A program made the position numbers and the translations under genes. The notes under the pieces are model-generated. The model saw only the letters and a program-made list of their open reading frames with translations. It was not told the DNA's origin and ran no database searches. A stretch of 64,000 bases of DNA from Stentor coeruleus. Taxonomy: Eukaryota > Ciliophora > Heterotrichea > Heterotrichida > Stentoridae. The stretch's first letter is position 1. Every line of letters starts with the position of its first letter. The stretch lies in NCBI GenBank assembly GCA_001970955.1, contig MPUH01000274.1, positions 1 to 64,000 of the forward strand, in the 5' to 3' direction. Shown here piece by piece: positions 10,473 to 20,533 of the stretch.

Positions 10473-11120
10473 ATTTATATATAAATCAATATACGAAATT
10501 TAATATAAATTTTCTAACTTTTTGGAAAAAAATGAAAGAAAATGGGTATAAGAGAATAACTATTTTTAAGCTATTTGTATGAAGCTGAGGTTTTAGATAT
10601 TAATTGGAAATTAAGGTTTTTAAGTGATAAAAGATTAGGTGTAGAAAATATTTATAGAATATATATAGTTTTATGATATTTATGGCAAAGATTTTGGGAG
10701 GTAAAATATTTGTATGTTGTGATATTGTTTAAAGTTTAATGAAATAGGCAGATGAGGATATTTTAAAAAAAATGATTATAAAAAGTTTGTATGATTTTAA
10801 AGATTTCCTCAAAGATTTCTTCTTTAAAGTTTTGGTATAAAATAGTTAATCAATATAGACTTAAGATTACAAATCAGCTAACTTGGAATTCAGCTTAAAA
10901 ATCCAAGTCTCTTAATCTCAAAAATCTTTCTCACAATTCAATTACCAGCCAAAACTAAGCAACATTCTAAACACAAAAAAAGACAAAAAATAAACCAAAA
11001 TCACTAAAACTCCAACTAATAACATCCTAAAAATGATAAAAATCCTAAAAGGATCAATAAATATTTTCCTACAATTTTAATAAAAGTCATGAAAGATAAT
11101 AATTTTAAAACCCTTCTTAT
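10473..11120. other. Intergenic, composition switch
   Basis: No gene seen. The left half is rich in G and T, the right half from about 10840 in C and A. Confidence 0.6.
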
Positions 11121-11384
11121 TTACCTTGCTGTAGTATGGAATTTATGGAGTTCTTCTAAATATTTACTCCTAGCTTCCTCGTACTGCAGAATATAAGGTT
11201 CTTTATCTTCTTCACTCATTTCACGCCATTGCTTACCAAGTTCTTCTAAAACTTCCCCTTTAGAAAAAGAAGGATTAGTATCTTTTACTGCCATTTTCAT
11301 GTCTCTAGAAAATATATGAAAGGCTGTTAAGGGTCTTTTTGGCTTAGCACCTTTGCGTCGTTTCCACTTTCTGAATTTAGCCAT
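11121..11384 (-). CDS. Single HMG-box protein, copy A
   Basis: This 87-aa protein is almost entirely one HMG box: a basic N-terminal arm (RKWKRRKGAKPKRP), then PLTAFHIFSRDM, helix 2 with LEELGKQWREMSEEDKEPY and helix 3 ending HKFHTTAR. PLTAF, W (KQWREM) and PY are the usual core residues. Non-sequence-specific DNA bending in chromatin, as in HMGB or NHP6, is the likely role. It lies head-to-head with the second HMG-box gene, 526 bp away, with the same length of 87 aa. The basic arm precedes the box, as in NHP6. Stop is TAA. Confidence 0.9.
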   Translation of the reverse strand: MAKFRKWKRRKGAKPKRPLTAFHIFSRDMKMAVKDTNPSFSKGEVLEELGKQWREMSEEDKEPYILQYEEARSKYLEELHKFHTTAR

Positions 11385-11910
11385 AGAATTTTTATATCAA
11401 AAGACCCCCTTAAATTCTTGAATATTTCTAATAAATATGTTAGAATTTTTGTTATATGCTTATAGTTAAGAAGACTTTTGAGTGTTTTTTATGTGTAAAT
11501 GATGTAAGAATATGATAGGCTTGAGAATATACATTTATTTGTTTTTAAATACACAGCTGCATTAATTTTAAAAATACCACAATTCTCTCCAAAATTAATA
11601 AAAAAGGACTAAAACCTCATCTAAATTTACAATAAACGACCTACTAAAAAATCATAATCCTCTAAATCAAAACTAAAACCCAATATCAAAACCTAATCAA
11701 TCCTAACAACTCATTTAAAACCAGTCTAAATTTTTTTATTTCTAAATTTTTAAACACTTTTCCTAGCTTTCTCATCAATCCACCTACTCACAAATTCTCA
11801 AAAAATCATCAACTTCTTATCTGAAATAAAATCTTATCATCAGCCAATCAAAAGTTTCTATTATAATAATATTCAACATATATTAAGGGGGATCTATATA
11901 AATTATTCTC
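11385..11910. promoter_or_regulatory. Divergent promoter region of the HMG pair
   Basis: Intergene between two head-to-head HMG-box genes. Plus-strand composition flips near 11560: before it G exceeds C, after it C exceeds G (bases 11641-11700 contain 15 C and no G). A TATATAAAT stretch lies about 13 bases before the ATG at 11911. Confidence 0.5.
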
Positions 11911-12174
11911 ATGGTCAAAGTCAAGAAAAGAAAACTCCGCGTTCGTGGAAAGCCTAAAAAGCCACTAACTGCTTTCTTACTCTATGTTCAAGTTAGAAGA
12001 AACGTTGTAAAGCTCAATAACCCTCATATGACTATAGCAGAGATCACAGCGGAGATCGGAAAAGAATGGCGTCAACTCTCAGAAGAAGAAAAAGAACCTT
12101 ATGTACAGCTATACAAGGAAGCTAAGAAAAAATATGATGAGGCTCTTGAAGTTTTTTATAGTGAAACAAAGTAA
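11911..12174 (+). CDS. Single HMG-box protein, copy B
   Basis: This 87-aa protein matches copy A in length and plan: basic arm KVKKRKLRVRGKPKKP, PLTAFLLYVQVR, then IGKEWRQLSEEEKEPYVQLY and a final helix ending EVFYSETK. It is again a lone HMG box of the NHP6/HMGB type, expected to bind and bend DNA in chromatin. The two copies share the box but differ at many positions, so the pair is not recent. Codon use is C-richer than in neighbours (many CTC, AAG), hinting at high expression. The start ATG follows a TATATAAAT stretch. Stop is TAA. Confidence 0.9.
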   Translation: MVKVKKRKLRVRGKPKKPLTAFLLYVQVRRNVVKLNNPHMTIAEITAEIGKEWRQLSEEEKEPYVQLYKEAKKKYDEALEVFYSETK

Positions 12175-12561
12175 AAAATCCTTGTTAGTTAATTTAGTTT
12201 ATATTTTGATTTTGATTTAAATTTTATATAAAAAGAAGAAGATAATGATATTTGTGATATGAGGATTTTTAGGTTTGATGATAATTTTTTTATATGGGAA
12301 GTTAAAGAATTTTGTAGGTTTAATAAGGAAAATTTTAGGGTTTTAGGTTTAGAGTGGTTTAGATTTAGATTATTAGGGAATATTGTGGAAGTATTAGAAT
12401 TGTTGGGAAAATATATAGGATAGGTTATTGAATAAGTTTAAATGGCGTTTTTTGTTGTTGTTAAAAGTAGGATAGGCTGAATTAAAGATTTTAAGGTTAT
12501 TGTGATTAAATCATATAAAGTAATATGGCTTATAACTAATAGTATAATATAAACATCTTAT
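12175..12561. other. Convergent intergenic, C-depleted
   Basis: No gene seen. Bases 12241-12300 contain 14 G and no C on the plus strand; this G-rich 3' flank continues almost to the end of the next gene. Confidence 0.6.
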
Positions 12562-13197
12562 TTAAAAATATCTTCTCTGACTCCTAAGCCCGAGCTGATT
12601 TTCAATTTTCTCAACCTCACCTTCATCTTCAATCTCTTCACTATCATCATCATCATTATAACCACTGGAAATTCCTTCCAACAATTTCCTATACTCTTCT
12701 TTAAGGTTCTTCAAATCCTCATCATCTTCAATACAAAAATGTCCACTATCTCTATTAAGCCCAGTAAAGTCTTCTTTAAATTTCATTTTGTGCGAAACAA
12801 CTACAGGACTTCTAGGGGCAAACATGTAATTATTATGCCTTTCAAATATTTTAAGACTTTCTCTTGGAGGTGATGAACTTCTTGCTCTTCTTTGAAAAGG
12901 TAGTCCAATGCTATTAACAACAGGAGACTCAGCTCTTTTTATATTGTTTTTTAAAGGGTTTTTGTCTAGTATTGTTTTAGCTGAAGAACCTATTTTCTGA
13001 AGCTCTTGAACAAAGCTGGAATTTTGGTTTTGTAAAGAGGCGGAATTAGTGTTATTTTTGCGATCTGATGAACAGGTTGAGGAATAGCTGTCAGCGGAGG
13101 TATTGACAGAAAACATGAATGGGAGGTTTGATAAAGGTGGAGTGATCTCAAGACCATTTTTTTTGAATGAAGGTCCTTTCTTCATAGCAAGGGCCAT
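12562..13197 (-). CDS. Hypothetical protein, acidic C-terminus
   Basis: A 211-aa protein not recognised. It begins MALAMKKGPSFKKNG, continues with Ser/Asn/Thr-rich low complexity (residues ~35-70, ~100-110 with RRARSSSPP) and ends with a predicted helix rich in Asp/Glu (DDDDSEEIEDEGEVEKIENQ) before a basic tail LRSQRRYF. RSSSPP and SPVV look like proline-directed kinase sites. No domain or membrane span is seen; it is probably largely disordered. Coding status rests on a long open frame, ATG behind TATA-like sequence, and the G-rich right flank/C-rich left flank seen beside other genes. Confidence 0.6.
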   Translation of the reverse strand: MALAMKKGPSFKKNGLEITPPLSNLPFMFSVNTSADSYSSTCSSDRKNNTNSASLQNQNSSFVQELQKIGSSAKTILDKNPLKNNIKRAESPVVNSIGLPFQRRARSSSPPRESLKIFERHNNYMFAPRSPVVVSHKMKFKEDFTGLNRDSGHFCIEDDEDLKNLKEEYRKLLEGISSGYNDDDDSEEIEDEGEVEKIENQLGLRSQRRYF

Positions 13198-13596
13198 TTA
13201 TAAGCTTTTTTTTTTAGGTTTTTGATTTAGTATTCAGTATAAGATAAACTAATAGATTTTTATAATTACAAGAAAGATTGAGTTATATAGTTACAGCAAT
13301 AAGTTATTTATAGTATACCCTAACAAAAATAAACAAATACATAATAAGCATAAAGCAATCAAGACATTTTCTGTGTGTTATAACTAATAAATCATAACTG
13401 TTTCTATACAAAAAACTAAAAACATCAAAGTTACTCATCCTATAAAACAAAATCTAATAAAAACTTGTATATTCCTAAATAACGCCCAATACAATAATTC
13501 TCATCAAAATATTCCCCAAAAAAAAAAATTGAAAAACTCATCACCAAATCCAATNTACAAATCCATAATTCTACCTAAATCCTAATCAAGTATACA
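13198..13596. other. Intergenic with one unresolved base
   Basis: No gene seen. An N at 13555 is a single unknown base; unlike the other Ns in the window it is not flanked by a direct repeat. Confidence 0.6.
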
Positions 13597-14409
13597 TTAT
13601 CTTATCAAATTAGGTCCTAATCTCATTAAAAGTTCCTCAATCATACCCGCTTGTACTCCTAAAAAGTTAATAGGAATCAAATTACTCCTTGACTTCTTAG
13701 GATTATCACTACTAATCTTAGGAGACTCAGCTAAAGATGTACAAAACGACACTTCTTCACATTCAATTGCCTCCAAATTACATACTGATAATTCTAATTC
13801 CATTTGTGTTGCTTGTATTCTATTCATAAGTATATCATCACTAAGTATATTTTTCTTATCAGTTAAATGTAATAAAGTATCATCAGAGCATTTTAACTGT
13901 TTTAAGCTATCTATATATTTTCCTAAGCATTCTTTGTATTTAGCTTGATAATCATCTCTTTCCTTTTCCATACTTTTGATTTTGCTTTCGAGTGCTTCTT
14001 TTATAAATTCACTATATTTAGCTTGATGTAATGGGGAATCTGTTGACCCATGATCTTTAGAAAGGATTATATATGAGAGTTCTTTGATAGCATTTGATTT
14101 AGAGTCAGCATCATAAGTTTCTCTGATTTTTTGCACTTCATTAGTTAGTTCTTCGTTTTGTAAGTTGAGTAATTGGTTTTCTGCTGATATTACTTGAAGT
14201 TCTTCTGAGATCCTTATAACTTCTGCTTCAAGGTTAGAATTTTGTGAACACATAAGTGAGTATGATGCTTCTAGTTTTTCGTATTCCTCTTTGCTTGATT
14301 TAGCCTGTGATTGATAATTTCTTGCCAAACTTGCAATTGACAGAATCTCATCTTCCAATATACTTTTTTCTTCTAAAAGTTTAGCGAATTTATCTTTAAG
14401 ATTATCCAT
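13597..14409 (-). CDS. Coiled-coil protein
   Basis: A 270-aa protein dominated by heptad-like coiled coil: residues ~1-115 (MDNLKDKFAKLLEEKSILED onward) and ~135-195 (ESKIKSMEKERDDYQAKYKE). The C-terminal ~45 residues are not coiled coil and contain SPKISSDNPKKSRSN followed by a hydrophobic MIEELLMRLGPNLIR tail. No motor, kinase or membrane domain. It could be a cytoskeletal or basal-body component, but coiled coils are poor guides to function and I do not assign one. The start ATG follows TATAATATAT. Stop is TAA. Confidence 0.6.
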   Translation of the reverse strand: MDNLKDKFAKLLEEKSILEDEILSIASLARNYQSQAKSSKEEYEKLEASYSLMCSQNSNLEAEVIRISEELQVISAENQLLNLQNEELTNEVQKIRETYDADSKSNAIKELSYIILSKDHGSTDSPLHQAKYSEFIKEALESKIKSMEKERDDYQAKYKECLGKYIDSLKQLKCSDDTLLHLTDKKNILSDDILMNRIQATQMELELSVCNLEAIECEEVSFCTSLAESPKISSDNPKKSRSNLIPINFLGVQAGMIEELLMRLGPNLIR

Positions 14410-14951
14410 ATATTATACTATAATTTAGTTTAGTTTTAGTATTTGAGTGACATAGTTTAAACCGTGTCTGATTAAGATTTGTTGGGCCTACGATCTTTCT
14501 TTAGGCAGATTCATTAAACCACTCATTATCGCTGGTTATGCAACTTTTTACTTGGCTGAGGAGGTCTTTGCTGTTTCTTTTCTTTATACCTAATAAAATC
14601 AAAAGTAACACTTATTCCATCTTCAAGCCCTAAAAACCAATTAAAATCTTTATTTCTCCTTAAATTCTTTTTCCATCTAACCCAATCTACCATAAATCTA
14701 ATAATAACCCCCAGTCAAATCATATCAAAAAACCATACCATTTATTATAATCCAAAAACCACTTCTAAATCATCCACCTTCCAAAAAAACCCATCGTAAA
14801 ATTCCTCAATTCAAACTCTATTAAATCTTCCCATCATACCCCAAACACAAAATCAACTTTTTTTAAAACCTCCATAAACCGTTATATTATTCAACTATTG
14901 CAATAAAACTAAGACTATAAAAATCATTACTACAGTATTAATAAAATAAAA
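14410..14951. other. Divergent intergenic with a repeat copy
   Basis: Contains the dispersed repeat at 14449-14586. The rest, 14600-14951, is C-rich and G-poor, as to the left of other genes. No further gene seen. Confidence 0.6.
14449..14586 (-). repeat. Dispersed repeat, transposon-like remnant (copy 1)
   Basis: About 140 bp here match 61609-61752 at most positions, for example ACTTGGCTGAGGAGGTCTTT and the GTTTAAACC / TGTCTGAT start. Read on the minus strand both copies encode KDLLSQVKS followed by a few residues and a stop, so the repeat probably derives from the 3' end of a coding sequence. The frames after KDLLSQVKS differ between copies, indicating decay. The other copy lies beside pogo-like transposase debris. 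Confidence 0.6.
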
Positions 14952-16415
14952 ATGGGTTGCACCATAAGCACCAAGTATCGGAAAAAAAACGAAGAAAATT
15001 TTATCAGCAACGTAAACGAAATCAAAATAGACCCTGGGCTTTTCGTCAATGAAAACAAAAAAAAATTCCAAGACGTCTATCGTGTAGCTCAAAGTCTAGG
15101 CACAGGAGCCTATGGCGAAGTAAAGACATGTTTTCAAAGAGAAACAGGGCAAAAACGAGCTGTGAAAATCTTAAAAAAAGACCTTATGAGATCTGAAATA
15201 GAAAAAAGTTACCTATTAAAAGAAATCTCAATACTAAAATCTCTTGATCACCCCAACATAATCAGAACATTCGAGTTTTTTGAAGACTTAAAACGTATGT
15301 ATTTAGTTATGGAGTACTGTAGTGGTGGGGAGCTTTTTACTGAAATCCTCAAAAGACAGAGTTTTTCTGAAGGAGACGCAGCGAAGATTTTTTTTCAAAT
15401 CCTCTCAGCAGTCTCATATTTACATTCAAATGGAGTAATCCATGGGAATTTAAGCCCAGAAAACATTTTATTAGAAGAAAAAAGAGGCTCACTTAGTATA
15501 AAAATTGTTGATTTCGGTTCAGCAATACTAACTTCAGAAAAAAATACAAAACTCCCAAAGGATGGTAAAGCTTATTATTTAGCTCCTGAGGTTTATGATG
15601 GGATTTATCATGATAAAAGTGATATGTGGAGTTGTGGGATTATACTTTATATATTATTATGTGGACATCCACCTTTTGATGGAGAAAATGATGAACAGAT
15701 TATCAGTTTAGTCAAAAGGTCAAGGGTACAAATGGAAGGGAGGATATGGGAAAGAGTATCATCATCAGCTAAAGAGCTTATAGAAAAACTTATATGTGGA
15801 CCTTCATCAAGGCTTACTGCACAAAATGCTTTAAAACATGTATGGTTTGATTCTAAATTACAATCAGCTATTGAAAAACATCATATTGTTGAAGCGATGC
15901 AGAATTTAAAGGAGTTTCATGCACCAAATAAACTTAAGGATGCGATTATTACATTTGTCACTTCACAGTATACGTCACTTAAAGAAACCAAAGAGCTTAG
16001 AGAAGTTTTTCTGAGTCTTGATAAAGATGGGGATGGGAGGATTAGTAAAGGAGAACTACTTGAAGCTTTTAGGAATACTATTGGAGAAATGGAAGAAATT
16101 GAGGTACAGAGAATCATGGGTGAAGTCGATTCGGATAATAGTGGTTTTATTGATTATACTGAGTTTTTGAAAGCGAATATTGACACTAAAAAACTTCTAT
16201 CAGACCAGAACTTAAAACTAGCGTTTTCACTATTTGACACAGATGGTAGTGGAAAAATTTCCGCTGATGAAATCAAGAAAGTTTTCCAGTGTGACCAGCC
16301 AAGTGATGAAAATGTTTGGAAAGAAATTATTAAATCCTTAGATGTAAACGGTGATGGGGAAATTGATTTAGAAGAGTTCAAAGCTCTAGTAAAGTTGAAT
16401 ATTAATTCTATGTAA
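14952..16415 (+). CDS. CDPK with a broken catalytic loop (likely pseudokinase)
   Basis: A 487-aa calcium-dependent protein kinase by plan: N-terminal MGCTIS (Gly2 myristoylation, Cys3 palmitoylation signals), kinase domain ~43-299, autoinhibitory junction ~300-345, four EF-hands starting at D357, D393, D429 and D464, all with standard 12-residue loops. The kinase has the Gly-loop GTGAYGEV, K72, E91, DFG at 187-189 and APE. The catalytic loop, however, reads HGNLSPEN (164-171): the catalytic Asp is Asn166 and the usual Lys is Ser168. The DNA there is unambiguous. By kinase-family knowledge it should be inactive or very weak, so it may be a Ca2+-regulated scaffold. Membrane attachment is inferred. 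Stop is TAA. Confidence 0.9.
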   Translation: MGCTISTKYRKKNEENFISNVNEIKIDPGLFVNENKKKFQDVYRVAQSLGTGAYGEVKTCFQRETGQKRAVKILKKDLMRSEIEKSYLLKEISILKSLDHPNIIRTFEFFEDLKRMYLVMEYCSGGELFTEILKRQSFSEGDAAKIFFQILSAVSYLHSNGVIHGNLSPENILLEEKRGSLSIKIVDFGSAILTSEKNTKLPKDGKAYYLAPEVYDGIYHDKSDMWSCGIILYILLCGHPPFDGENDEQIISLVKRSRVQMEGRIWERVSSSAKELIEKLICGPSSRLTAQNALKHVWFDSKLQSAIEKHHIVEAMQNLKEFHAPNKLKDAIITFVTSQYTSLKETKELREVFLSLDKDGDGRISKGELLEAFRNTIGEMEEIEVQRIMGEVDSDNSGFIDYTEFLKANIDTKKLLSDQNLKLAFSLFDTDGSGKISADEIKKVFQCDQPSDENVWKEIIKSLDVNGDGEIDLEEFKALVKLNINSM

Positions 16416-17067
16416 GTTATAAAACTAGTCTATTTTAAGTTTTATTATTGTGGGTATTATGCTTTGAATATTTGAATTTTAAAAAACTCAACATTTTTTT
16501 CTGATTTGTATATCCTTGAAGAAACCCTTGCAAATAAATAATGTTTTTTAGATTTATCTTAGTTGAAATTAGGGAAGAAATTTTAATGCTTACGGTTATG
16601 AGCTTTTTATTCTTTATTTTTTTTTAATGCACGGATTTGTCATTGTAAATTACATTTTTTCTATTTTTTAGTCTGTATACCTTACATTATAAAAAAATTC
16701 TTATATTTTTGTATAATAAACCTATATTCAACTTTCTTATTATGTTAAAATTAAGTTGTAGCATTCCCATGTCATATGAAAAGATGTCTCTAAACATAAA
16801 CAAGACATTTGATCCTTTACTATTACAATAATCTTATATAATTCTGATGCTTTATTATTTTTCTAAGACTTTTTTATGAATTTTAAAATATGATATCAGT
16901 TAATTGTTATAATGGTTTTTAGTTTAGAAAGATTAGATATGTATATTTTGAAATATTCAAAAAAAGATTGAAATAGTTTTTATAGAGAGTGATGGAAAAT
17001 AAAATTTTATAAGAATATACTTATGAGAAGTGAGAAAAAATATAGGATGAAAGGAAAAAATATAATT
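16416..17067. other. Intergenic, part of a segmental duplication
   Basis: From about 16735 this non-coding stretch matches 55480 onwards, interrupted by small indels. It is the 3' flank of the duplicated gene at 17068-17618. No other gene seen. Confidence 0.6.
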
Positions 17068-17618
17068 TTATGAGTTAAAACTTTTATTAATTAAGCAGCT
17101 TTTTCCTGTAATCTGGATTTTTTTTGGAAAGTACTTTTGCTTGTTACGCATAAAATTAATTATTTCAAGGTTGCGTATAGTAAATTGTGAAGAATTTCTA
17201 ANATAAAATTAATTATTTCAAGGTTGCGTATAGTAAATTGTGAAGAATTTCTAATTTTTGAATGCAAATACGACTCTTTCATAACTATTTGATTAGAAGA
17301 AAACACTTTTGTTCTCGCGCTCAAAGCTCTATAGTCTTTAGACGGTGAATTACTATTACATTTCTTACCAAAATCCAAATAATATCTATTTTTCACTCTT
17401 GCAGTCTTTGCAGGTTCATCACATTTCACAACTGTTTCTTTAACAACAACATCATGATTAATCTCAACTTTATTATTCTTTGGAAAATTTCTTATTGTTT
17501 TATCTGGGGATTTTTTCTTTATATGAACACGAATAAGCGAACTTCCTTTAGCAGGCGATTGTTGTTCTATTAATTCACCTAAAGTTGCCCTTGAGTTAAT
17601 TTTTAACCTCATCGACAT
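17068..17618 (-). CDS. Duplicated basic protein, copy 1 (distorted by an assembly join)
   Basis: Basic protein of unknown function, paralogous to 55858-56331. The N-terminus MSMRLKINSRATLGELIEQQ and the middle (NSPSKDYRALSARTKVFSS) are nearly the same in both copies. An N at 17202 sits between two 52-bp direct copies (17150-17201, 17203-17254), shifting the frame and creating a false early stop near 17160. Dropping one copy and the N leaves 498 bases, 165 aa, and the frame runs on to TAA at 17068-17070, giving a C-terminus ~8 residues longer than in copy 2. SPAK, SPDK and SPSK are possible phosphosites. No domain recognised; the tail RNKQ-like helix region is basic. Selection on the coding part is suggested by its better conservation than the flanks. 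Confidence 0.6.
17150..17254. repeat. Join artefact: 52-bp direct repeat around an N
   Basis: 17150-17201 is repeated exactly at 17203-17254 with one N between. The paralogue at 55.9 kb has the segment once, so this is an unmerged assembly overlap rather than biology. Confidence 0.85.
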
Positions 17619-17945
17619 ATATTATTTAGATTTTTATGATATTTGATTGAAGATTATAGATGAAGATTTTTCCATGGATTATGGATAATAAGATATTGGG
17701 ATTTTAATGCGAAAATAAAGAAGATTAGGAAAATATTTTTGGAAGAAAGGGTTGTTATATGAGTTAGTTAAGATAAAACTTTTTTAAGGTGAGGGTTTTA
17801 AAGAAATGGATTGTGATAAAAATTAAGAATTATATTATGGAGTAATTATAAGAAAAAAAGTTATTGAATAGAGGTATTGAGTTTTTTTTTATGAATGTGT
17901 TTGAGAAATTTATTATAATTAGAAGTTATAAAGACTTAATTTTGT

Positions 17946-19264
17946 AAAATTTAAGCTGCTTATAAAAAGACAAAATAATGCAAAAATATTCAAAAATCAC
18001 AGTTAAAAGTTAGTTCAATATTAAACTATTTATGACTATATTTAAAGCTAAAAAGTAAATATATAATTAAAATTTTAGGCAGTTAGAAATAGAATACAGT
18101 TTATGTTTTAATAACTCATATATTAATCACTCTGAATAATGCTTTATATGGACTGGCAAAATATTTAAAGACTTTTTGAGCTAATAATATGCAAACATAA
18201 AAATATATTTACTATTTTAAACTAAATTATAAGTTATAAATTACGCTTTAAAGATATAATTTTCAAGTAAATGTAAACCTATTTGTAGTTTATTTATAAT
18301 ATAATTTATGAGAAAATTTAAGTTCAATAAAATCAGCGTATTTATCATATTTTTTTATATGATTATTATGCTTAAATCATAAACTAATATTTTTACTTTG
18401 TATTCAAAAACTAATATACTTTTTATATATAATATTATATGTTCGATATATTAAAAATCTAAAAGAGAATATATCTTATGAGTATTTTCTGCTATATAAA
18501 AGCAAATTTTCTTATCTAAAACTAAAAATCCTTTAACCCTAGCCATCATAATCTAAACTAAAAATAAGCAAATCAACCTTCCCAAAAAATCCAACAATTT
18601 AAGCAAAACTAAAAAAATCCTCTAAATATATAAATGTGCATTAAAAGCTAATTAATTATTTCCGCTTATAATCTCAAATCAAACTAAAAACTAAATTTAT
18701 GGTAAAAATAAAAACCATGCAAAAATCACTAAAACAACAATACCCATAAACACAATAAAAATCTCTTTTAAGCCTTCAAAAAAATTCCCAAACTAAAAAA
18801 AAGTTCAATTTTCCAATTTCAATATAAACCGTAATTTTATTAAAATTTATGAAATTTTAGTTGAATTTTATGTGATTTTGTAAATTTCTCAAGCTAAAGT
18901 TTTTTCATTTCAAAGTTTGAATATTTTTTCAATACTAACACAAAGTTATTGATAATAAACTCTGAAACCATAAGAAAAAACCTCAAGTTCAAGACATGAA
19001 AATTTCAAGTTTTAAATTTTTTAAGGTCACAAAAAATGCTTTTGTAATTAAAAGCTCATGTTTTAGTTTATGCTTATTAGAGTTTATGAAGTTAATAAGA
19101 TGGGGTTTAATAAGATTCTAAGTTGAGTTAGTTAATATAAAGTTGTTGATAAAATTCATATTCATATGATGATATTATAAAATTTACAAAAAACATTTTT
19201 TTTAGGTATTTAAATACTTAGTTCAGCAGTTCAGCATATATAGTTAGTTTTTATCATTAAATTA
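17946..19264. other. Long AT-rich intergene
   Basis: No coding frame recognised. 18500-18840 is C-rich and G-poor, like the left flank of a gene; around 18840 the composition becomes mixed again up to the kinase gene, so a short unseen transcript is possible. Confidence 0.5.
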
Positions 19265-20533
19265 TTAGACTAATAAGTTATCGGCTACCTTAGAAAATGT
19301 TACCTTATCTGCTGTATAGGGTGATAATGTAGTAAATTCTAAATCACAAGATTTCTTATATTTAATCCAAGGATGGTTCAAAGCTTGCTGAGCCGTTGGC
19401 CTATAAGTTGGTTCGGACCTCAAGATTTCCATAACAAACCCAACAGCCAGATCTGACATAGTCTTACACTCGTTACCCATGAAATTAATTCTGCACTTCG
19501 TATTTTTTTCAATAATTTTCTGTGTTGTAGTATCCACAAATGGAGAAGTCCCTGTAAGAAGGATAAAAATTATAATCCCTGCACTAAAAATATCAACTTT
19601 CGTACTATACGGACTACCACGTAAAATCTCAGGAGCCATATAACCTGGAGAACCAGATTTACTTTTAAAAGATTTATCGATATAACAAGCCAAGCCGAAA
19701 TCAGCTAATTTAAACTCAGAATCTTCGATATTAGAAGTCATAAGGATATTCTCTAATTTTAAGTCCCTATGTATAATACCTTTAGAATGAATATACTCAA
19801 GTACCTCAAAAAAACTCCTGGCAAAATGCATTACCTGTTTTTCATGCATTTTTTTCTTTTTGAGAATTCTTTTTAGCATGTTTCCATACTGTACATATTC
19901 CAAGATTAAACATATGGTTTTTTCATCTTCATAGACTTTATAGAGTTTTATTATGTTTTTATGGTCCAGTTTTCTAAGTATTGCTATTTCATTAAAAATT
20001 TGGTTGAGGTATTTTATGTTTTTAAAGTCTTTTTTGAAGATTTTTTTCATTGCGTATTCCTCGTGGGTTATAATATCTTGACATAAATAAACTGTACCGA
20101 ATTTACCTGAATCTATTTCTTTTATGACAACGTAGTCTTCTTGTAAAGTTGTCATAATTGATACTTGGCTTAAAAACATAAGCCAATGGTCAAGACTTTG
20201 TGAACTTTCTGTATAGAAATCTTGAATAATAGTAGAAGATAAGCTTATGGTAAAACCGTATATTGTCTTTAAGCTTGTTTCTTCTATAAAACTTGATACC
20301 AGGCACCATTTAATTTTTGATGATACCAAAACTCCTGGTTGTTCAGAGAAGTATATTGTGCTTTTACTTAGTTTGACCAGTTGATTCTCTTTCCATTCAT
20401 TGTTGTAGAAAAACGATAGAGAGCCTTCGAAAATGTAAGGCTTGCCTTTGGTGTGATAATTCGAAAACTCATCGGTCTGCCAAAAGGAATTTGTATCAGA
20501 CATCTGAGAGTATACTGATTGGAATATTGACAT
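19265..20533 (-). CDS. PH-domain CaMK-like Ser/Thr kinase
   Basis: A 422-aa kinase. Residues ~33-123 look like a PH domain: beta strands with GSLSFFYNNEWKENQLVKL and a C-terminal helix around SLDHWLMFL with the conserved Trp. The kinase domain follows at ~134-392 with K163, HRDLKLEN (255-262), DFG (278-280) and a TAPE-equivalent GYMAPE. The Gly-loop reads IDSGKFGTV, so its first Gly is Asp, while the other two are kept. Subdomain pattern and HPWI end are CaMK/CDPK-like. No EF-hands, so Ca2+ would act indirectly if at all; the PH domain suggests recruitment to phosphoinositide membranes. Start ATG at 20533; stop TAG-type at 19265. Active kinase expected. Confidence 0.85.
   Translation of the reverse strand: MSIFQSVYSQMSDTNSFWQTDEFSNYHTKGKPYIFEGSLSFFYNNEWKENQLVKLSKSTIYFSEQPGVLVSSKIKWCLVSSFIEETSLKTIYGFTISLSSTIIQDFYTESSQSLDHWLMFLSQVSIMTTLQEDYVVIKEIDSGKFGTVYLCQDIITHEEYAMKKIFKKDFKNIKYLNQIFNEIAILRKLDHKNIIKLYKVYEDEKTICLILEYVQYGNMLKRILKKKKMHEKQVMHFARSFFEVLEYIHSKGIIHRDLKLENILMTSNIEDSEFKLADFGLACYIDKSFKSKSGSPGYMAPEILRGSPYSTKVDIFSAGIIIFILLTGTSPFVDTTTQKIIEKNTKCRINFMGNECKTMSDLAVGFVMEILRSEPTYRPTAQQALNHPWIKYKKSCDLEFTTLSPYTADKVTFSKVADNLLV

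Larger units (their letters stand above)
16735..17945. repeat. Segmental duplication, copy 1
   Basis: About 1.2 kb here (gene plus both flanks) matches 55480-56672 in the same orientation, about 39 kb away. The coding part is closer to identical than the flanks, where indels and substitutions are frequent. Similarity fades near 17945, after the shared GAGAAATTTATT-like segment. Confidence 0.75.

Noticed and set aside
14895-15092. Hydrophobic minus-strand frame across the CDPK start
   Set aside because: It is the complement of the Lys/Asn-rich N-terminus and has no ATG context or homology.
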